A DNA stretch of 64,000 nt from Ceratopteris richardii (lineage: Eukaryota > Streptophyta > Polypodiopsida > Polypodiales > Pteridaceae): assembly GCA_020310875.1 (NCBI GenBank), contig CM035413.1, positions 185,172,355-185,236,354 of the forward strand. The letters run 5' to 3'. The notes under the pieces are model-generated. The model saw only the letters and a list, made by a program, of their open reading frames with translations. It made no database searches and was not told where the DNA came from. A program made the translations under genes and the position numbers. Shown piece after piece: positions 1 to 12,719 of this stretch (within the stretch, counting starts at the first letter, position 1; every line of letters starts with the position of its first letter).

Positions 1-2500
1 ATGAATATTTTTGTGACAAAGGATTTATGGAGTATCATCAATGGATTCTTAACAAGACCAAGATGAGGAGGTGAAGAAGATGATACAACAACTTCAAGAG
101 GTACTAGAGTCACAATTGCAGAACCAACTGAAGAAGAGGTAACCACTTCCATATCCAGGGTCACTACTAGGTCTTTGCCTAGAGTTCCTCCTACTGAAGA
201 TCAGGCAAGATGGGATGCTAGAGATGCTTTAGCACTTTGATTCATAGCAATGAGTGTCAAAAAGCATATTCTACCACAGATAAGATCTTGCAGAAGTTCT
301 AGTCAAGCTTGGTTGAAGTTTAAGAATCTTTTTCAGAGCACAAATCCTAGTAGGAAAGCTCAGTTGAGCAGACAACTAGCAAATACAAGGATGAAGGCTG
401 GTGAGTCAATTTAAACCCACATTACGAGACTTGTTGACTTGAGAGATCAACTTCTAAATATAGGAGTTGAGATATCAAATGAAGAAATGGGAAATACGCT
501 GATTAATTCACTTCCTATTTCATATCGATCTTTCATAACCACTCTTACCCTTACCACAAGAGATAGAGAGGTTACATTTGAAGAGTTAGAGTTCTTGTTG
601 CTTCAAGATGAGGATCACTTGAAGGGAATGGAAGAGAATGAAGAAGTAGTTTTATTTTCATGAAAGGGTAAGAAGAAGAAGGAGAAGAAGGAAAAATAAT
701 CCAAGAAGGAAAGTAAGTCCCTTTCACCTTCTACTTCAGATTCTGTATCTACTACATCTAAAGAGAAGTCTTCTAATAAGAAGGAAGTAATATGTTATTA
801 CTGCAAGAAACTTGGACATATTAAGTCAGCATGTTATAAAAGGATTGCAACAGAAAAGAAAAAGGCATCAGGTAATGTTGCAAAAGATGATAACAAAGGG
901 AAATCTCAAGGTGATTCTTATGCCTATATCACCATTGAGGAAGTAGCTTTTGATCAAGTAGCTTTACAAGTTCCTTCCGCAAGTCCTTGGATATTTGACT
1001 CACGTGCTACTAAGCATATGACAAGTTGCAGAGATGTATTTTGCTTCTCTGGGTGGTAATTTTCAAATTTTAGATGTCCTTTATGTACCTGAAATGAAGA
1101 AGAATCTGCTGTCTATATCTGCATTTTTAAGTGATGGTTTTAAAGTTGTATTTGAGAGAGATCTTTGTAAGATCTTATCACATAAAGATGGCAAGTGTCT
1201 TTTACAAGGTGAGCATAGAGGAGGGATGTTTGTTTTGTGGAAAATCAGTTAGGCTTATGCAGTCAAATCTTCATCATCGGTGGAAGATATGAAGCTATGG
1301 CATGAAAGATTTGGACATATCCGTTTTGGAGCTCTCAAGAGTATCAAAGACAGAGGTATGGCTGAGCGTTTACCCTCATTCAAGCTACCAAATGATTCAG
1401 ATATATGTGAAGGTTGTCTTGAAGGTAAGATGCATAAACTACCTTTCAAGAAACATGGTCATATTACAGCTACCAAGAAATTGGAGATTATTCATTCATA
1501 TGTGAATGGACCTATGAATATTTCTTATAATCGTCATCATAATGGTGTTGCAGAAAGAAAGAATAGTGTACTCGTTGAAATGATGCGGAGCATGATGGCG
1601 TCCAAGAGGCTTTCACCGCAATTCTGGTTTGATGCAGTACATACAGCTAATCACATTTTGAATAGGTCATCTACAAAAGCTTTAAAGGTAATCACACTGT
1701 ATGAATCTTATTATGGTAGAAAACCTAATGTGAGTTACTTCAGAGTGTTTGGATCACTTTCTTATGTACATGTTGAGAAAAAGGACCAAGGCAAACTAGA
1801 TGTAAAGGCAAAGAAAGCTGTTTTTATTGGATATACTATTGAGAGTAAAGGATATAGGTTTTATGTTCCAGAGACAGGTGAAGTTATTGTTTCACGTATT
1901 GCTTATATTGCTGAAGATAAGGTTTATGATAAAGAAGCAAAAATTCCGGAGTTCATTAGTGAAAATGACTATGGAATTTTTAGAAAGATTTTGGATGTAC
2001 AAGTTCAGCCATATCAGGAGGGAGTTAAAATTCCTAGGATTCAAGAAAAAGTTGAAGAAAGTCGAATTTCACAACCTTCTATAGATTCAGTTCCACAAGA
2101 GACTTTGATTCCAGAAATGGAAGAAGTTAAAGTTCTAGAAATTACTAGTACCTCGGTAGGACAAGTTCCAAAACCTGTGGAAGCTAAAAGTTTACAAAGA
2201 GTTTCACTACTATTTAAAGATACACCTACATGGTTATATCAGACTTGGAAAGATAGTGGTATAAAGACTTTTACTGGAAGAACAAGGAGTCAAACTAGAC
2301 AACAACAACAACAACAAGATCATGTAAGAACACGAAGTCAAACTAGACAGAAACAACATCATGTAAGTTTTGCTGAAGACTTTGAGATTCATGAGATTTT
2401 GGCATTTACAACTATTGAAGATGAACCTGCATGTATTAAAGATGCACTTAACATTTCTATTTGGAGAAAAGCTATGCAACAAGAGATTGATTCTATTCAT

Positions 2501-2600
2501 AATAATCAAACTTGGTAGCTATGTGAGTTACTAGAAGGAAAGAAGGCTATAGTTGTATAATAATCAAACTTGGTAGCTATGTGAGTTACTAGAAGGAAAG
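2501..2600. repeat. 42-bp direct repeat inside copia A
   Basis: 2501-2542 and 2559-2600 (starting AATAATCAAACTTGG) are identical or nearly so, with a 58-bp period. They sit at the integrase-RT linker of element A. Confidence 0.9.
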
Positions 2601-3966
2601 CAGGTGGTACTATTGATAGATACAAGGCTAGGTTGGTTGTGAAAGGATATGCCAACAAGAAGGTATTGATTATGATGAGACATTTACTCCTACGTATAGG
2701 ATGACTGTTATTAGGTGAATACTAGCTCTAGCAGCACATTTATATATCAACTTGACATTAAGACTAATTTTCTTAATGGTGATTTACACGAGGATGTGTA
2801 TATTTAGCAGCGAGAGGGTTTTGAAGAGACAGGTAAAGAACACTTAGTGTGTAAGCTTGTAAAAGCTTTGTATTGTTTAAAATAGGCACCTAACACATGG
2901 TATGAAAAGATATATACATATCTTTTATCCATTGGTTTCCATAACTCAGATGCAGCTCCAACTCTTTATGTTAAAGCTGAAACAGGTATGATGATAAAGC
3001 AATCATTTATGTGGATGATATTATAGTCACAGGTCCGAGAGATGAAGATTTGCAAATGTTCAAAGAAGAATTGAAGCAAACATTTGATGTGAATGATTTA
3101 GGCATTTTACATTATTATCTTGGGATTCAGTTTCTGTTTGGAGATGAGTGTACCCATATGACACAGCAAAAGTACATTGAGAAACTTTTGTAAAGGTTTT
3201 AGATGGGTGATTCTAGACCTATGCAAACACCTATGGATCAGAACATGTCTTTACAAATGGTAGTAGATGCAGAGCCATTTGATGCTACTCTATATAGTCA
3301 AGGAGTTGGTTGCTTGATATATCTTTGTAATACATGTCGTGATATAGAGTTTTGAGTTTCTCAAGTATCAAGGTTCATGCAGAATCCGACAGTGTTACAT
3401 TAGAAAGCAGTAAAGTGGATCTTTCAATACTTGAAGGGAACTTCAAATTTTGCTATAGTATTTTCAAAATCTACACATTTGTCATTGAATGGATTTTCAA
3501 ATTCTGATTGGGTTGGTGATAGAGACACAAGAAGAAGTACTAGTGGGCTTTGTTTTTATCTTTGAGATTGTCTTATCTCATGGCTTTCGAAGAGACAACC
3601 CACTATTGACACCATCATGTGAAGCTGAATATCGTGCAACATTTACAACTACTCTCGAGTCAATTTGGTTGCAGAAGATTTTCAGTTATCTTGATGTGCG
3701 AGTACATGAACCCATTTATATATTTTCAGATAGCCAGAGTGCTATAGCTATAGCTAAGAATCCACTACATCATGCAAGGACAAAGCATATAGAGGTACAC
3801 TACCACTATATTTCGAGAGCAGATAGCTAAGAAGCACATTGAGCTAGTTTATGTTCCTTCTAGTGAGAATGTTGCAGATATATTTACCAAAGCATTGACT
3901 AGAGATAGTCATGAGAAGATTTGCAGGTTATTGAAGCTTGTACCAATATGACATTGAAGGAGGGAT

Positions 3967-4896
3967 TGTTGGAAGTCAATGTATATATTGGTCCAACAAT
4001 AGTTTCATAGGAAGCTTTTTATTCAATTCTTAGTTCTACAAGAGCGGACAATAGCCTATAGATATCTTTTTAGAAGAGTATTTCAAGGAAATGTGCGTGG
4101 CACATTGGATAAGGCAATAACCTATCATCGTAGTGAAAAGGGTTCGAGTCCCATTGAACGCATCGTGAAGAAAATTTTCTTTTTAAAGATTGCTTTTTGA
4201 AAAAGCTTTTGGCAGACAGTGGCTAACATTTTTCGAGTTTGCTTTTCAAGTTTGGCACTGAATTAATGATCGTGGCTTTAAGATATCGTAGCTTTCTTTT
4301 AGAAGTGCTTTTGGAGGATGAACAAACTACTATATAAGAAGGAACCAAGCTCATTGTTAAATCACTCACTCAAGCAATCTCAAGGAGATCAAGGAGGAAG
4401 AGTCTCACACTCTTGAGGAGGTGAAGTTTTGGTGAAGGGGAGGCCACTCTCATTGGATCAAGAAGTCTTCTACAAGGTGGTGGTAACTATCTTTTGTGAG
4501 TTAACCTTATATTTTGTTTTTAGGGTTTTTCTACCCTAATCCCAAAATTAGGTTGGTTGATTTACAATTTTATTACACTATTTTGTGAGAATAAGGTTAG
4601 CTTCGTTACTTTGTTCACTTCACACACTTAGATTAATTCGACATAATCTAAATTTTGTATCATCATCTTCTTGGATATTCTTCCATTAGTGAGTGCACCA
4701 CTTTATATGGTTGTGTAGTACTCCCATGTTGTAATTTGGACATCTATTTTTTTGTGAGTAAGCATCCAGGTTACATTCCCTATCCTTGTCTCAAGATCTC
4801 TTTCTTTCTATGTCTCACTTATCATCTTGTCAATTAAGTTGTGTATGCTCAAAAGGTTTTAGTATTGGAACGATCCTAGGGCCCCAAATTCCAACA
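3967..4896 (+). repeat. 3' LTR of copia element A (930 bp)
   Basis: The LTR begins TGTTGG directly after a purine tract and ends CCAACA, giving TG...CA termini with a 6-bp inverted terminal repeat. A TATA-like TATATAAG at 4331-4338 marks a plausible U3 promoter about 365 bp into the LTR. A tRNA-Arg-like stretch sits in U3 upstream of it. Immediately right of the LTR, a different copia gag fragment begins. Confidence 0.85.
4091..4165 (+). other. Degenerate tRNA-Arg-like sequence inside LTR A
   Basis: A box-like TGGCACATTGGATAAGG and B box-like GGTTCGAGTCC lie at tRNA spacing. A GCGTG near the 5' side can face an ACGCA near the 3' side. The D arm resembles plant tRNA-Arg genes (GTGGCNCAATGGATAAG). 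The anticodon arm does not fold convincingly, so it is not a working tRNA gene. It could be a SINE head, a captured tRNA, or internal pol III-like promoter boxes. Confidence 0.5.
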
Positions 4897-4904
4897 TGTT
4901 CAAC

Positions 4905-5075
4905 TAGAAGTATTGCTTGTAGTGTTTTGTCATGTTCGGAATTGCTGCAGAAATAGCAAACACAAATGGAATGAGTCATCTTATGAGCGATAAGCTAGAC
5001 AAGAACAACTTCCATGCTTGGAGATTCAGAATCATCAATTTCGTGATGGGAAAAGGCTACTAGAAGTACATCCAT
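4905..5075 (+). mobile_element. Copia gag start fragment (family C-like)
   Basis: The translated stretch around 4975-5060 reads like the conserved start of copia gag (DKLDKNNFHAWRFRI...MGKG). It closely resembles the minus-strand family C gag near 10300-10400. It is an isolated scrap joined on the right to LTR-derived sequence. Confidence 0.7.
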
Positions 5076-5179
5076 TGAGCTTTATTAGATTTATCTAACA
5101 AGAGTGATGGAGCATTTGTTTTCTTGCGAGCTCACTCATTTGTGGATATTAGGTTTTTCCTTATGTACTGATCTTTATA

Positions 5180-5620
5180 TACTACAATGTTTTTATTCTT
5201 GTTTTTTAGGTCATTCTTGTAAATTTTGTTTTATGTAATAGAAGAAGAAGAAGAAGATCATTCTTCCTTGCCTCAATCTAAGTGTGTGCAATTCTTTGAT
5301 TGTGAGAGTGTCTGTGTGAGCTCTCTTCTTTATCTCCTTCCTCGTGACAGAAGTGAGTTGTGGTCAATTAGTGTATGCCTAGTGAAGGCTATAATTTATC
5401 TATCTTGAAGGCAATGGTTCTCCCAGTAATAGTAAAAATTTCAAGTGGAATAACTTTCCTTAGCAAGTTCATTAAGCATATTTTAAGTGTGGAAAAGGGC
5501 TTGGTTTCAGACATGAATAATTCAGAGAATCATTTCATTATGTAAACAGTGTCTTTGTGAGTGTGCTTGTGAGGCCACCTATGCTTCATGCCTACATACA
5601 AATATTTTAACTTCTTCCAT
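5180..5620 (+). repeat. Copia LTR remnants (families C and B) upstream of element B
   Basis: 5226-5345, with its GAA-rich run, matches the reverse complement of the family C LTR near 10900-11050. From about 5350 to 5620 the sequence instead matches the LTR near 12440-12710, sharing a GTGAGGCCACCTATGCTTC-like stretch. A degraded TGGTAT-type primer-binding site follows near 5625. Two LTR scraps therefore appear to sit side by side; the border near 5350 is approximate. Confidence 0.55.
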
Positions 5621-8075
5621 TAGTGGTATGAAAGATTTTCAACATAGAAAAGCATTCAAGCAAGATCAATAGAATCCATTTGAGTATATTGAACAAAGGA
5701 GAGCTTCTTGATCAATCTAAAAAGCACAAGGTTGGAGAAGAATAATTATCTACCATGGAAGTTTAAAATATCTACCTATCTCATGGGGAAAGGGCTATCA
5801 AGTTTCATTAGTGGCACATATGCTAGACCTAGATTAGGAGAAAATACAACCCTTGATCAACTCAGACAGTTCACAAAGTAGAATGAGAGGGAAAAGACAT
5901 TCATCCTTCTTTTATCTCCACATTTATTAGTAATGCCATGATAGGGTATATACATCTATAGAATTCCATCAAGGTATTGGAAACTCTAGAAAGGCTTTAC
6001 TCCATCTCAACCAATTCCAAGAAGATTGAATATTGAGGAGAGAACTTAAAATCTTGATGAAAACCCCTATCAGTAATATAAATGACCATATTTTGAAAAC
6101 CAAAGAGGCTAGTGATGCATTGGGTTCCATAGGTTATCATATAGATGTTGATGACATACTTTCATACACCTTGAATTGGCTTATGGATGATGAGAATTGG
6201 AGAGCTTTTACAACATCTATATATGTCAAAAATACTCGTCCCGAAAATAAATAGTCAGTGGCCTTGATGGTCACTGGGCACACAAATATTGGAGGATCAA
6301 AGACAAAGGGCAATGAAGCCCAAGATTTCTATGCACGTAAAGGGAGAGAAAAAGGAAGTGATAGACAAGCAAGAGGATCAAACGGTGATTCTATCCAAGG
6401 CCAAGGAAGCAAACGCTCTTCATCAAGAGGGAGGGGAAAGCTCAAAGATAGATAAGGAAGGCTGATCCAAAATAGAGATAACCATATCTCAAAAGTTTGC
6501 TTTCTTTGTGGATAATATGGCCAGCATGCAAGGGATTTATATCAAAGGGAGAAGAAGAATTCAACCTACAAAGCTCAAGGTAATTATGCATCTACTTCAA
6601 ATGCAAATGTGTGCATGCTAGCTATGATGTAAATGATTGACTTAAAGAAACAAGGTTCAAGCACCTGGTACGTTGATAGTCGATGTAGCAACCACATGAG
6701 TTGCAACAAGGCCTTCATCGCAAACATGTAGGGACCATCAACCAAGGTGCATGTGGAAAAAGGTTATGAAACTCATTATATTACACATATAGGTGATGTC
6801 AAGTGGATGGTTCTCACAAAGAAAAATGCTTGAAAGATATTCTTCATGTGCCCACAATCACAAAGAATTTAGTCGTTGTGGCGCAAATGGTTGAGAGATG
6901 ATTGTAGATCAAGTTCAACTAGAAAGAGTGCTTTGTGGAAAATGCTAAAGATGGGTATAGATTGATATCCAAAGGCAAGGAGGAGGGAAGTTTTTTAACT
7001 TTGGATGTGAGGCCTAACTTCAACCACACAACCTACTTGATATTAAAAAACATGAAAGTAGAAGAATTGGATCTATGGCACAATAGCTATGGACATGTCA
7101 ATACTCAGAGACTAAGGGATATAGAGAGAAAGAGGTTAGTGATATGGTTACCTAATCTCTATAATCAAGACCTTAAGAATTTGTGTGAATCTTGTCAAGC
7201 CAACCAGGTTGTAATTGAAAAAGAGTAATTATATGAGATATCATCCACTTGATCTCATCCATGCAAATGTTTGGGGTCTAGTAAATCAAAATTCAATTAG
7301 AGGTAATAGGTACTTTGTAACTTTCATTGATGATTGTACACAGATGACTTGGCGCTATGATATGAAGCATAAATCAATTGTATTTTCTTAAATCAAGTAG
7401 CTCAAAGACATGGTTGAAAGAGAATGCGATAGCTATAAGTGTTTCAGGTTAGATGGAGGGGTAGAATACTTCTCCCAGGAGGTCTCTAACTTCTTGGAGG
7501 CTAAGCACATCAAGAGACTAATCACATGTAGACACATACCATAACAAGATGTGTGAGAGAGAGGAAGAATAAGTACATTAGAGAATGTGTTAGGTCCATG
7601 TTGAAGGAGGTGGGGATGCACAATTGTTATTGGGATGATGCAACAATCATACCTATATACATCATGACTAGAGCTTCCACATTAGGTATGCATGCTATCA
7701 CACCTCAAGAAGCTTGGTTTAATAGGAAGCTAGATATATCTCACTTGAGAGTCTTTGGTTGTACATGCTATATATTGGTTCCAAGTGAAGTAAGCACAAA
7801 GCTTGAAGATAAATCAGAATGGTGTACCTTCATAGGGTATGCAAGTGAGAAAAATGGTTATATGTGTTACAGACCCACAAAAAAGGAACTAAAGGTATCA
7901 ATGGATGTTTGATTTGATAAAATTTTACCTTACTATGCTACAAATGTATCTAGTGAGGGAAATGAAAATGAAGAATACACGATCTTAAGGGATGAACTAA
8001 AGATCATGGATCTTAGTCAACCAATAAGGATAGTTTATGTGTGCAAAAGCTCTTGGGTTGAGTCCTAAATAGTTC
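5620..8075 (+). mobile_element. Ty1/copia element B, old and broken
   Basis: A gag start (LEKNNYLPWKFKI...LMGKGL) lies near 5730-5800. A gag body near 6030-6250 is followed by a basic RG-rich stretch at 6330-6450, a degraded zinc knuckle near 6490-6540, a protease-like WYVDS motif near 6670, a pre-integrase zinc region near 7060-7220 and integrase core to about 7915. Sequence after 7915 fades out before any recognisable RT. About ten breaks are apparent. The gag is a relative of the minus-strand fragment at 12720-13480. Confidence 0.85.
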
Positions 8076-8079
8076 CCGA

Positions 8080-8170
8080 GATCCATTTTTTAAGTGAAGA
8101 GTGATTTTGTGAGTGTGACTATTAGGCCACCTATGCTTCCGGGTTAGATAGGGAGATTTTATCTTCTCCC
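8080..8170 (+). repeat. Short LTR-like remnant related to 5530-5620
   Basis: About 80 bp with GTGAGTGTGAC and GGCCACCTATGCTTC matches the right end of the LTR-like sequence at 5530-5620, and more weakly 12630-12710. It probably represents the remains of an LTR at the right side of element B. Confidence 0.5.
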
Positions 8171-8229
8171 ATCATTTTATACTTACACATGTAAATTTAC
8201 AAGTGGCATGTCTAGCATGATGGTTTACA

Positions 8230-10887
8230 TGTTGCCATTTCAGCACTCCATGTTGAACTGCTATACGTGATCAAGAAATAGTGGTTAGCTTCTTACTACT
8301 GCATGTAACAAATGCATTCACAAATGAGAATTGAAATCCACTAGTAGATCCCTTATCTAGAATACTACCACCCCAATATGCAATGGTGTATCCATGAACC
8401 TACAATTTCGCACCATCTTCATAAATCAATTCATCATCCAAAGTAGCACCGATATAATGTAGAATGTGTCTCAAAGCCTAGAAATGTGGTTCCTTGGAAG
8501 TCTACATAAATTGACTTTGAATTCCTATAGTGTATCTTATATCAAGTCTTGTGATTATGGGATATATCAAAATTCCCATAATTTTGCTATACATAGTAGC
8601 ATTCTCCAATGATTCAGGTGATGAGTATCCAATTTCAAATTCTAATCTAATAACATAGAAATTGTCTTACATAAGTCATACTATAATTTCGCAACATAGT
8701 CAAGGCATATTGCCTTTGGGAAAATATGTACATATAAACTCAATGCCCAAAAAATAGCACAACACACTAGGATCATTCATATCAAATTTCTCCATTAAGA
8801 GCTACTTTATCTCTTTAACACTTTCTTCATTAGCACCACCTACAATCAAGTCATCAACATAAATAGCCACAATCGTGATGCCATCATCACCATTCCTAGC
8901 ATATAATGAGTGATCCAAATCACATGTAGAGAATCTAATGGAGATTAAATAATTTAAAATTTTTTCATGCCATTAAATTTTAGAAAACTAGTAAGATCAT
9001 TTGACATGTACTCATCAACTTCACCCTTTGCTAATTTGAATGTCCAATTCTCATATTCCAAATCTCTATGTCAGCAATAACATCTCCACCTTTTGCAAAC
9101 ATGGATGCATTCATTTCAAACATTTTTACATTCAAGGTGAACATCCTACCCACTTTTTTTTTGCGGATCAACCTTCCATCATGTTTGTACTCTTCCACAT
9201 ATAAACCATTAGCATTGAACCTGACTAGTAATTCCTAGTTAACCGTTTGTCTAATTGAATCAAACCTCTTTGTTCTATCTGCAGCATCACTAGATCCAAA
9301 GATGTTTTACCTTCCCATCCTCCATGGACAGTGTTCTGTTTCTTGTATGCTCTTTAGGAGGTGATGTATCATCACATGTTTGAAAAAATCTAGGAAGACA
9401 TAATTTTTGCAAACTACTAAACAAGTCCACATGGATAGTCATGTGAATGTGAATTGAGGTACCTCAATCAGTATGCAAGACATTACCATTTGATTTTGAA
9501 GCATCATTATACATTGCATCATCATGTGATGTTGGACAACGATTAGCTTCTCTCAATCATCTGTACTTAGTTGTTTTGTTGCATTTTTCTATTTTGATTC
9601 CTCAACCTGCAATCGAGACTAGGTTTACCACAATTCAAGCATTCCTTATTGACATTATAGTTTTTTTTGACTCTTTGGCTCCTCCTACTTGGAAAATCTC
9701 TTATACCTCCTCCATGATTCTATTGTTGACCTTGGTCCTTGTTACTTTCTCCTATTCCACTTCTAAAGTCTCTTTCTCAACCTCTTCCTTTGCTAGAGGA
9801 AAATAATTGATTAGAACCAACTTTTCCTTGGTAATTTGAATCTTCGCATAGGTTCATGTCTTCAACTATTAGCATGGAAACAATTATTAGCATGGCCACG
9901 AGATCAATGGAATTTGGAATATTCTTCTTTGTTTGAATAGAAGTTTTGAACTGCTTATATGTAGTTCCTAAACCACATAGGTACACTTCCATCTTATCAT
10001 CATCATCTAGATTGATGCAATAGGTCTAAGCAACTCACTTATGCTTTTGATTTTAGGTTTTAGTCACTTTTTGAAATGCTCTCCTTCTAGAGTTGCATTT
10101 TTCAAGACTTTATTATGATCTCATACAACGTGCCAAAGTGTTCCAACCCTCTTTTTGCACTTTAGCATCTTGTATGTGCTTAATCCTTCTATCTTGTATG
10201 CTAAAAGACGACCAATACAATTCCTTCTTTGCTCCTTGATTCTAGTCTTCAGATGCTCCTAATTTGTTCATAGTCTAATTCCTCTCTAATAACTGTAGAG
10301 CATTTTCATCATCTCCTTCAATGTACTTCTAGCATTCTTCATTCTGAATCTCCAAGCATGAATGTTTTTCTTGTCCAACTTATCTTTCATAAGTTAATCA
10401 TTCCATCCTCATTTTATATTTCAATAACAATTCACAATAGTGCAAAAACACTAGAAGTAGTACCTCTGGATGAAGACTATCACACTATGACTTGACAACT
10501 TAATGTCAGAAAAAAACCATATTCCTTTATTAAAAATACATAGAATCTCTTGAAATTCTAGATCTAGAATATTTGAGAGAGTTAAAATAGAATGCAAGTT
10601 AAAGTTTCACAAAGTCACCTATTTGTTTTGTGGGCCCCACATTGTGGTCTCCAAACAAACATCAAGATGGCTTGGAAAATAAAATGTGGGAAAAATGAGT
10701 TACCCTAAAGGGCTAAGTTACCCTAAAGGGCTAAGTTACAAAATTATTTTTACATCTTGTACCTTCACACCAAATTTCATAGCAATCTGAGATCATTTGT
10801 GAAGTGTATGTTCTCCATGGCTTCTCACATGCTCTTCACTTTCCACCTACTCCGTGAGCTCTCTAAAACCATAATAGCTGATACCAT
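8230..10887 (-). mobile_element. Ty1/copia element C, minus strand, old and broken
   Basis: On the minus strand a YVDDLIVGG reverse-transcriptase motif lies at about 8843-8885, a degraded zinc knuckle near 9590-9650, and gag from about 9780 to 10400 with the DKLDKKN.HAWRFRM start. Just right of gag, the plus strand contains CTGATACCA at about 10878, the reverse of a TGGTATCAG primer-binding site, placing the 5' LTR immediately beyond at about 10888. The pol region between RT and zinc knuckle is compressed and heavily decayed, with many breaks. Confidence 0.85.
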
Positions 10888-11345
10888 GTCAAGCAAAAGG
10901 AGATAATGAAGAGATATCTCACACACTCTTCAAAAACAAAGAGAGGAGCACACATAGATTGAGGAAAGGAAGAATGATCTTCTTCTTCTCCTCCTTCGTC
11001 TTCTTCTTGTTCTTGTTCTTGATCTTCTTCTTCTTCTTCTATTACAAATAGAGAATGTACAAGAAATGATGTAATTCAATGATAGTATTATACAATATAC
11101 TAAATTGATTACATAAAGAAGAATGAGCGAGTAGAAAAGAAACTAAATGTGCCATCACTCTTGGTAGATAAATACATTACAATGCACAAAAAGTGTCCTC
11201 AACATATACCAATGAATGAGTGAGTAGAAAAGAAACTCCCAAATGCTTATGAATGAGTGAGCAAAAAAGAAACTAAATGTGCCATCACTCTTCGTAGATA
11301 AATATGTTACAACTCACTAAACATTTCCTCGACACATATTATGTT
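10888..11345 (-). repeat. 5' LTR of copia element C with internal tandem duplication
   Basis: The LTR abuts the primer-binding site of element C and includes a CTT-rich run (10980-11042). Its outer end is set approximately at 11345. Within it, 11121-11213 and 11251-11345 are near-copies starting GAATGAGYGAG, with a partial third copy at 11214-11250. The same LTR family is found reversed at 5226-5345. Confidence 0.6.
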
Positions 11346-11479
11346 AAGCACTTCATCTTAGTGAGATGAAAAAGTGGTACATGTCATCCTCAATAATTAC
11401 TTGTTGACCTTGATATCTTAAAAGGATGGGGTCACAAGGTGCAAACCATTAAGCAACCCAATGAAACGTAAAATGAAAT

Positions 11480-12180
11480 AGAATTTGATAAAACTTGAAA
11501 GAAAATTATCGATGCACTCTTGTATAGGTCAGTAGTTGGCTCTTTGAGTTACGACATGATCACATGGTGTGAACTAGCATATAGAGTTGGTACGCTATCT
11601 CAATTTACGCACACACATAGGGTTCCTTGTGTAGTTGCAGCCTAAGGAGTACTCAATATCTCAAGTGTACTTTGAATATATGAAAGTGTCTTCTATCCTT
11701 TCCAAGATGATTTGAAAGTGAAAGCATACACTAATGTTGATTGCGATGGATCCAAAGAAGATAAGAAGAGTACAAGTGGATATATAGTGATGCTAGGAAA
11801 GAAAGTCATCTCATGGATGTCAAAGAACCAACCTACAATTTCCCTATCTTATAGAGAAGCTCAATGTAGAACATTAGCACAAGCTGCATGTGACCTCATG
11901 TGGCTCAACTAGTTGATGAATGCGTTAAATCTGCACTTCAATAAACTTCTAATCATGTGACACAACATGAGTAGTGTGTACCTATGTTCCATACTAGGAT
12001 AAAAAATATAGAGGTACACTAGCACTATGTCAGAGAGGTGGTGCTAGCAAAGGAGGTAAAATTTCAACACATAAATACCAATTAGAGTGTTCACAATATC
12101 ACCATAGCATTGGATACAATCAAGCCAACAAATTTCAATAAATGCGTTAGAATGATACCATACTTTATAATTCAAGTTTG
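11480..12180 (+). mobile_element. Copia RT/RNase H 3' fragment, plus strand
   Basis: The stretch opens with a YRS.VGSL-type RT end near 11520, followed by the RNase H blocks DCDGSKEDKKSTSGY (near 11740) and KVISWMSKNQPT (near 11800), then a KNIEVH..HYVRE-like block near 12005. It is broken in several places and lacks everything upstream. Confidence 0.85.
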
Positions 12181-12189
12181 GGAGATCTC

Positions 12190-12715
12190 GCATGCGCTAT
12201 CACTTAGGAGACTAGAATAAGCTAGTCCAACCCTTTCTAGGCAAGCCACCTACTTTCGTGAGCAACTTATTATGATTTTGATTAGCTATATTGGCCATTC
12301 AGATAATTTTAATGATGATTATAATTTCTTGATCATTTTGAATTACATTCTTCTAAGCTATGGTCTTTTAGAAATATATTTATGTCCTCTAAATTTTGCT
12401 TGAAGTGCAAGCCTAATCTTTGCATGATCTTAGAGAAATTAAGTCTAGAGTGAATAGTGGTATCCATGTGCGTGCCTAGTGAAAACAATAACTACTTTGT
12501 CTTGAAGAAATTGGTTCTCAGATATTTTAAATAGCGTAACTTGCATTAACAGGGTGTCACATTTGAGTTGGAGTGTGTAAATGATCTCAGGCTCACTCCC
12601 TAGGAACGATAGAGTATTACTGTTTTGAATGAATAGAGGTATATGTTGACATTCTTGTGAGGCCATTCATGCTTCAAGTCACATAGGGAAAGTATACATT
12701 TTCCCATCCCCTTCT
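12190..12715 (+). repeat. Probable 3' LTR following the 11480-12180 copia fragment
   Basis: Sequence after the RNase H end shares GTGYRTGCCTAGTGAA and GTGAGGCCA..CATGCTTC stretches with the LTR-like region at 5370-5620. Exact termini are not clear. At its right end it meets an oppositely oriented copia gag. Confidence 0.55.
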
Positions 12716-12719
12716 TCCT

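Larger units (their letters stand above)
1..4896 (+). mobile_element. Ty1/copia element A, 5' end outside window, old and broken
   Basis: Copia order is visible from the left edge: a gag-like region to about 700, a CCHC zinc knuckle near 795-840, a protease-type DS motif near 990-1020, the HHCC pre-integrase region near 1290-1450, integrase core to about 1760, reverse transcriptase near 2560-3190, and RNase H with the usual KHIEVHYHYI block near 3780-3815. A purine-rich tract at 3954-3966 abuts the 3' LTR. The order gag-protease-integrase-RT-RNase H is diagnostic of copia rather than gypsy. The coding region is broken many times (more than ten), so this is a fossil. The 5' LTR lies left of the window, so age cannot be read from an LTR pair. 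Confidence 0.93.

Noticed and set aside
4091-4165. Functional tRNA-Arg gene
   Set aside because: The acceptor and anticodon arms do not pair well enough; only box-like motifs remain.
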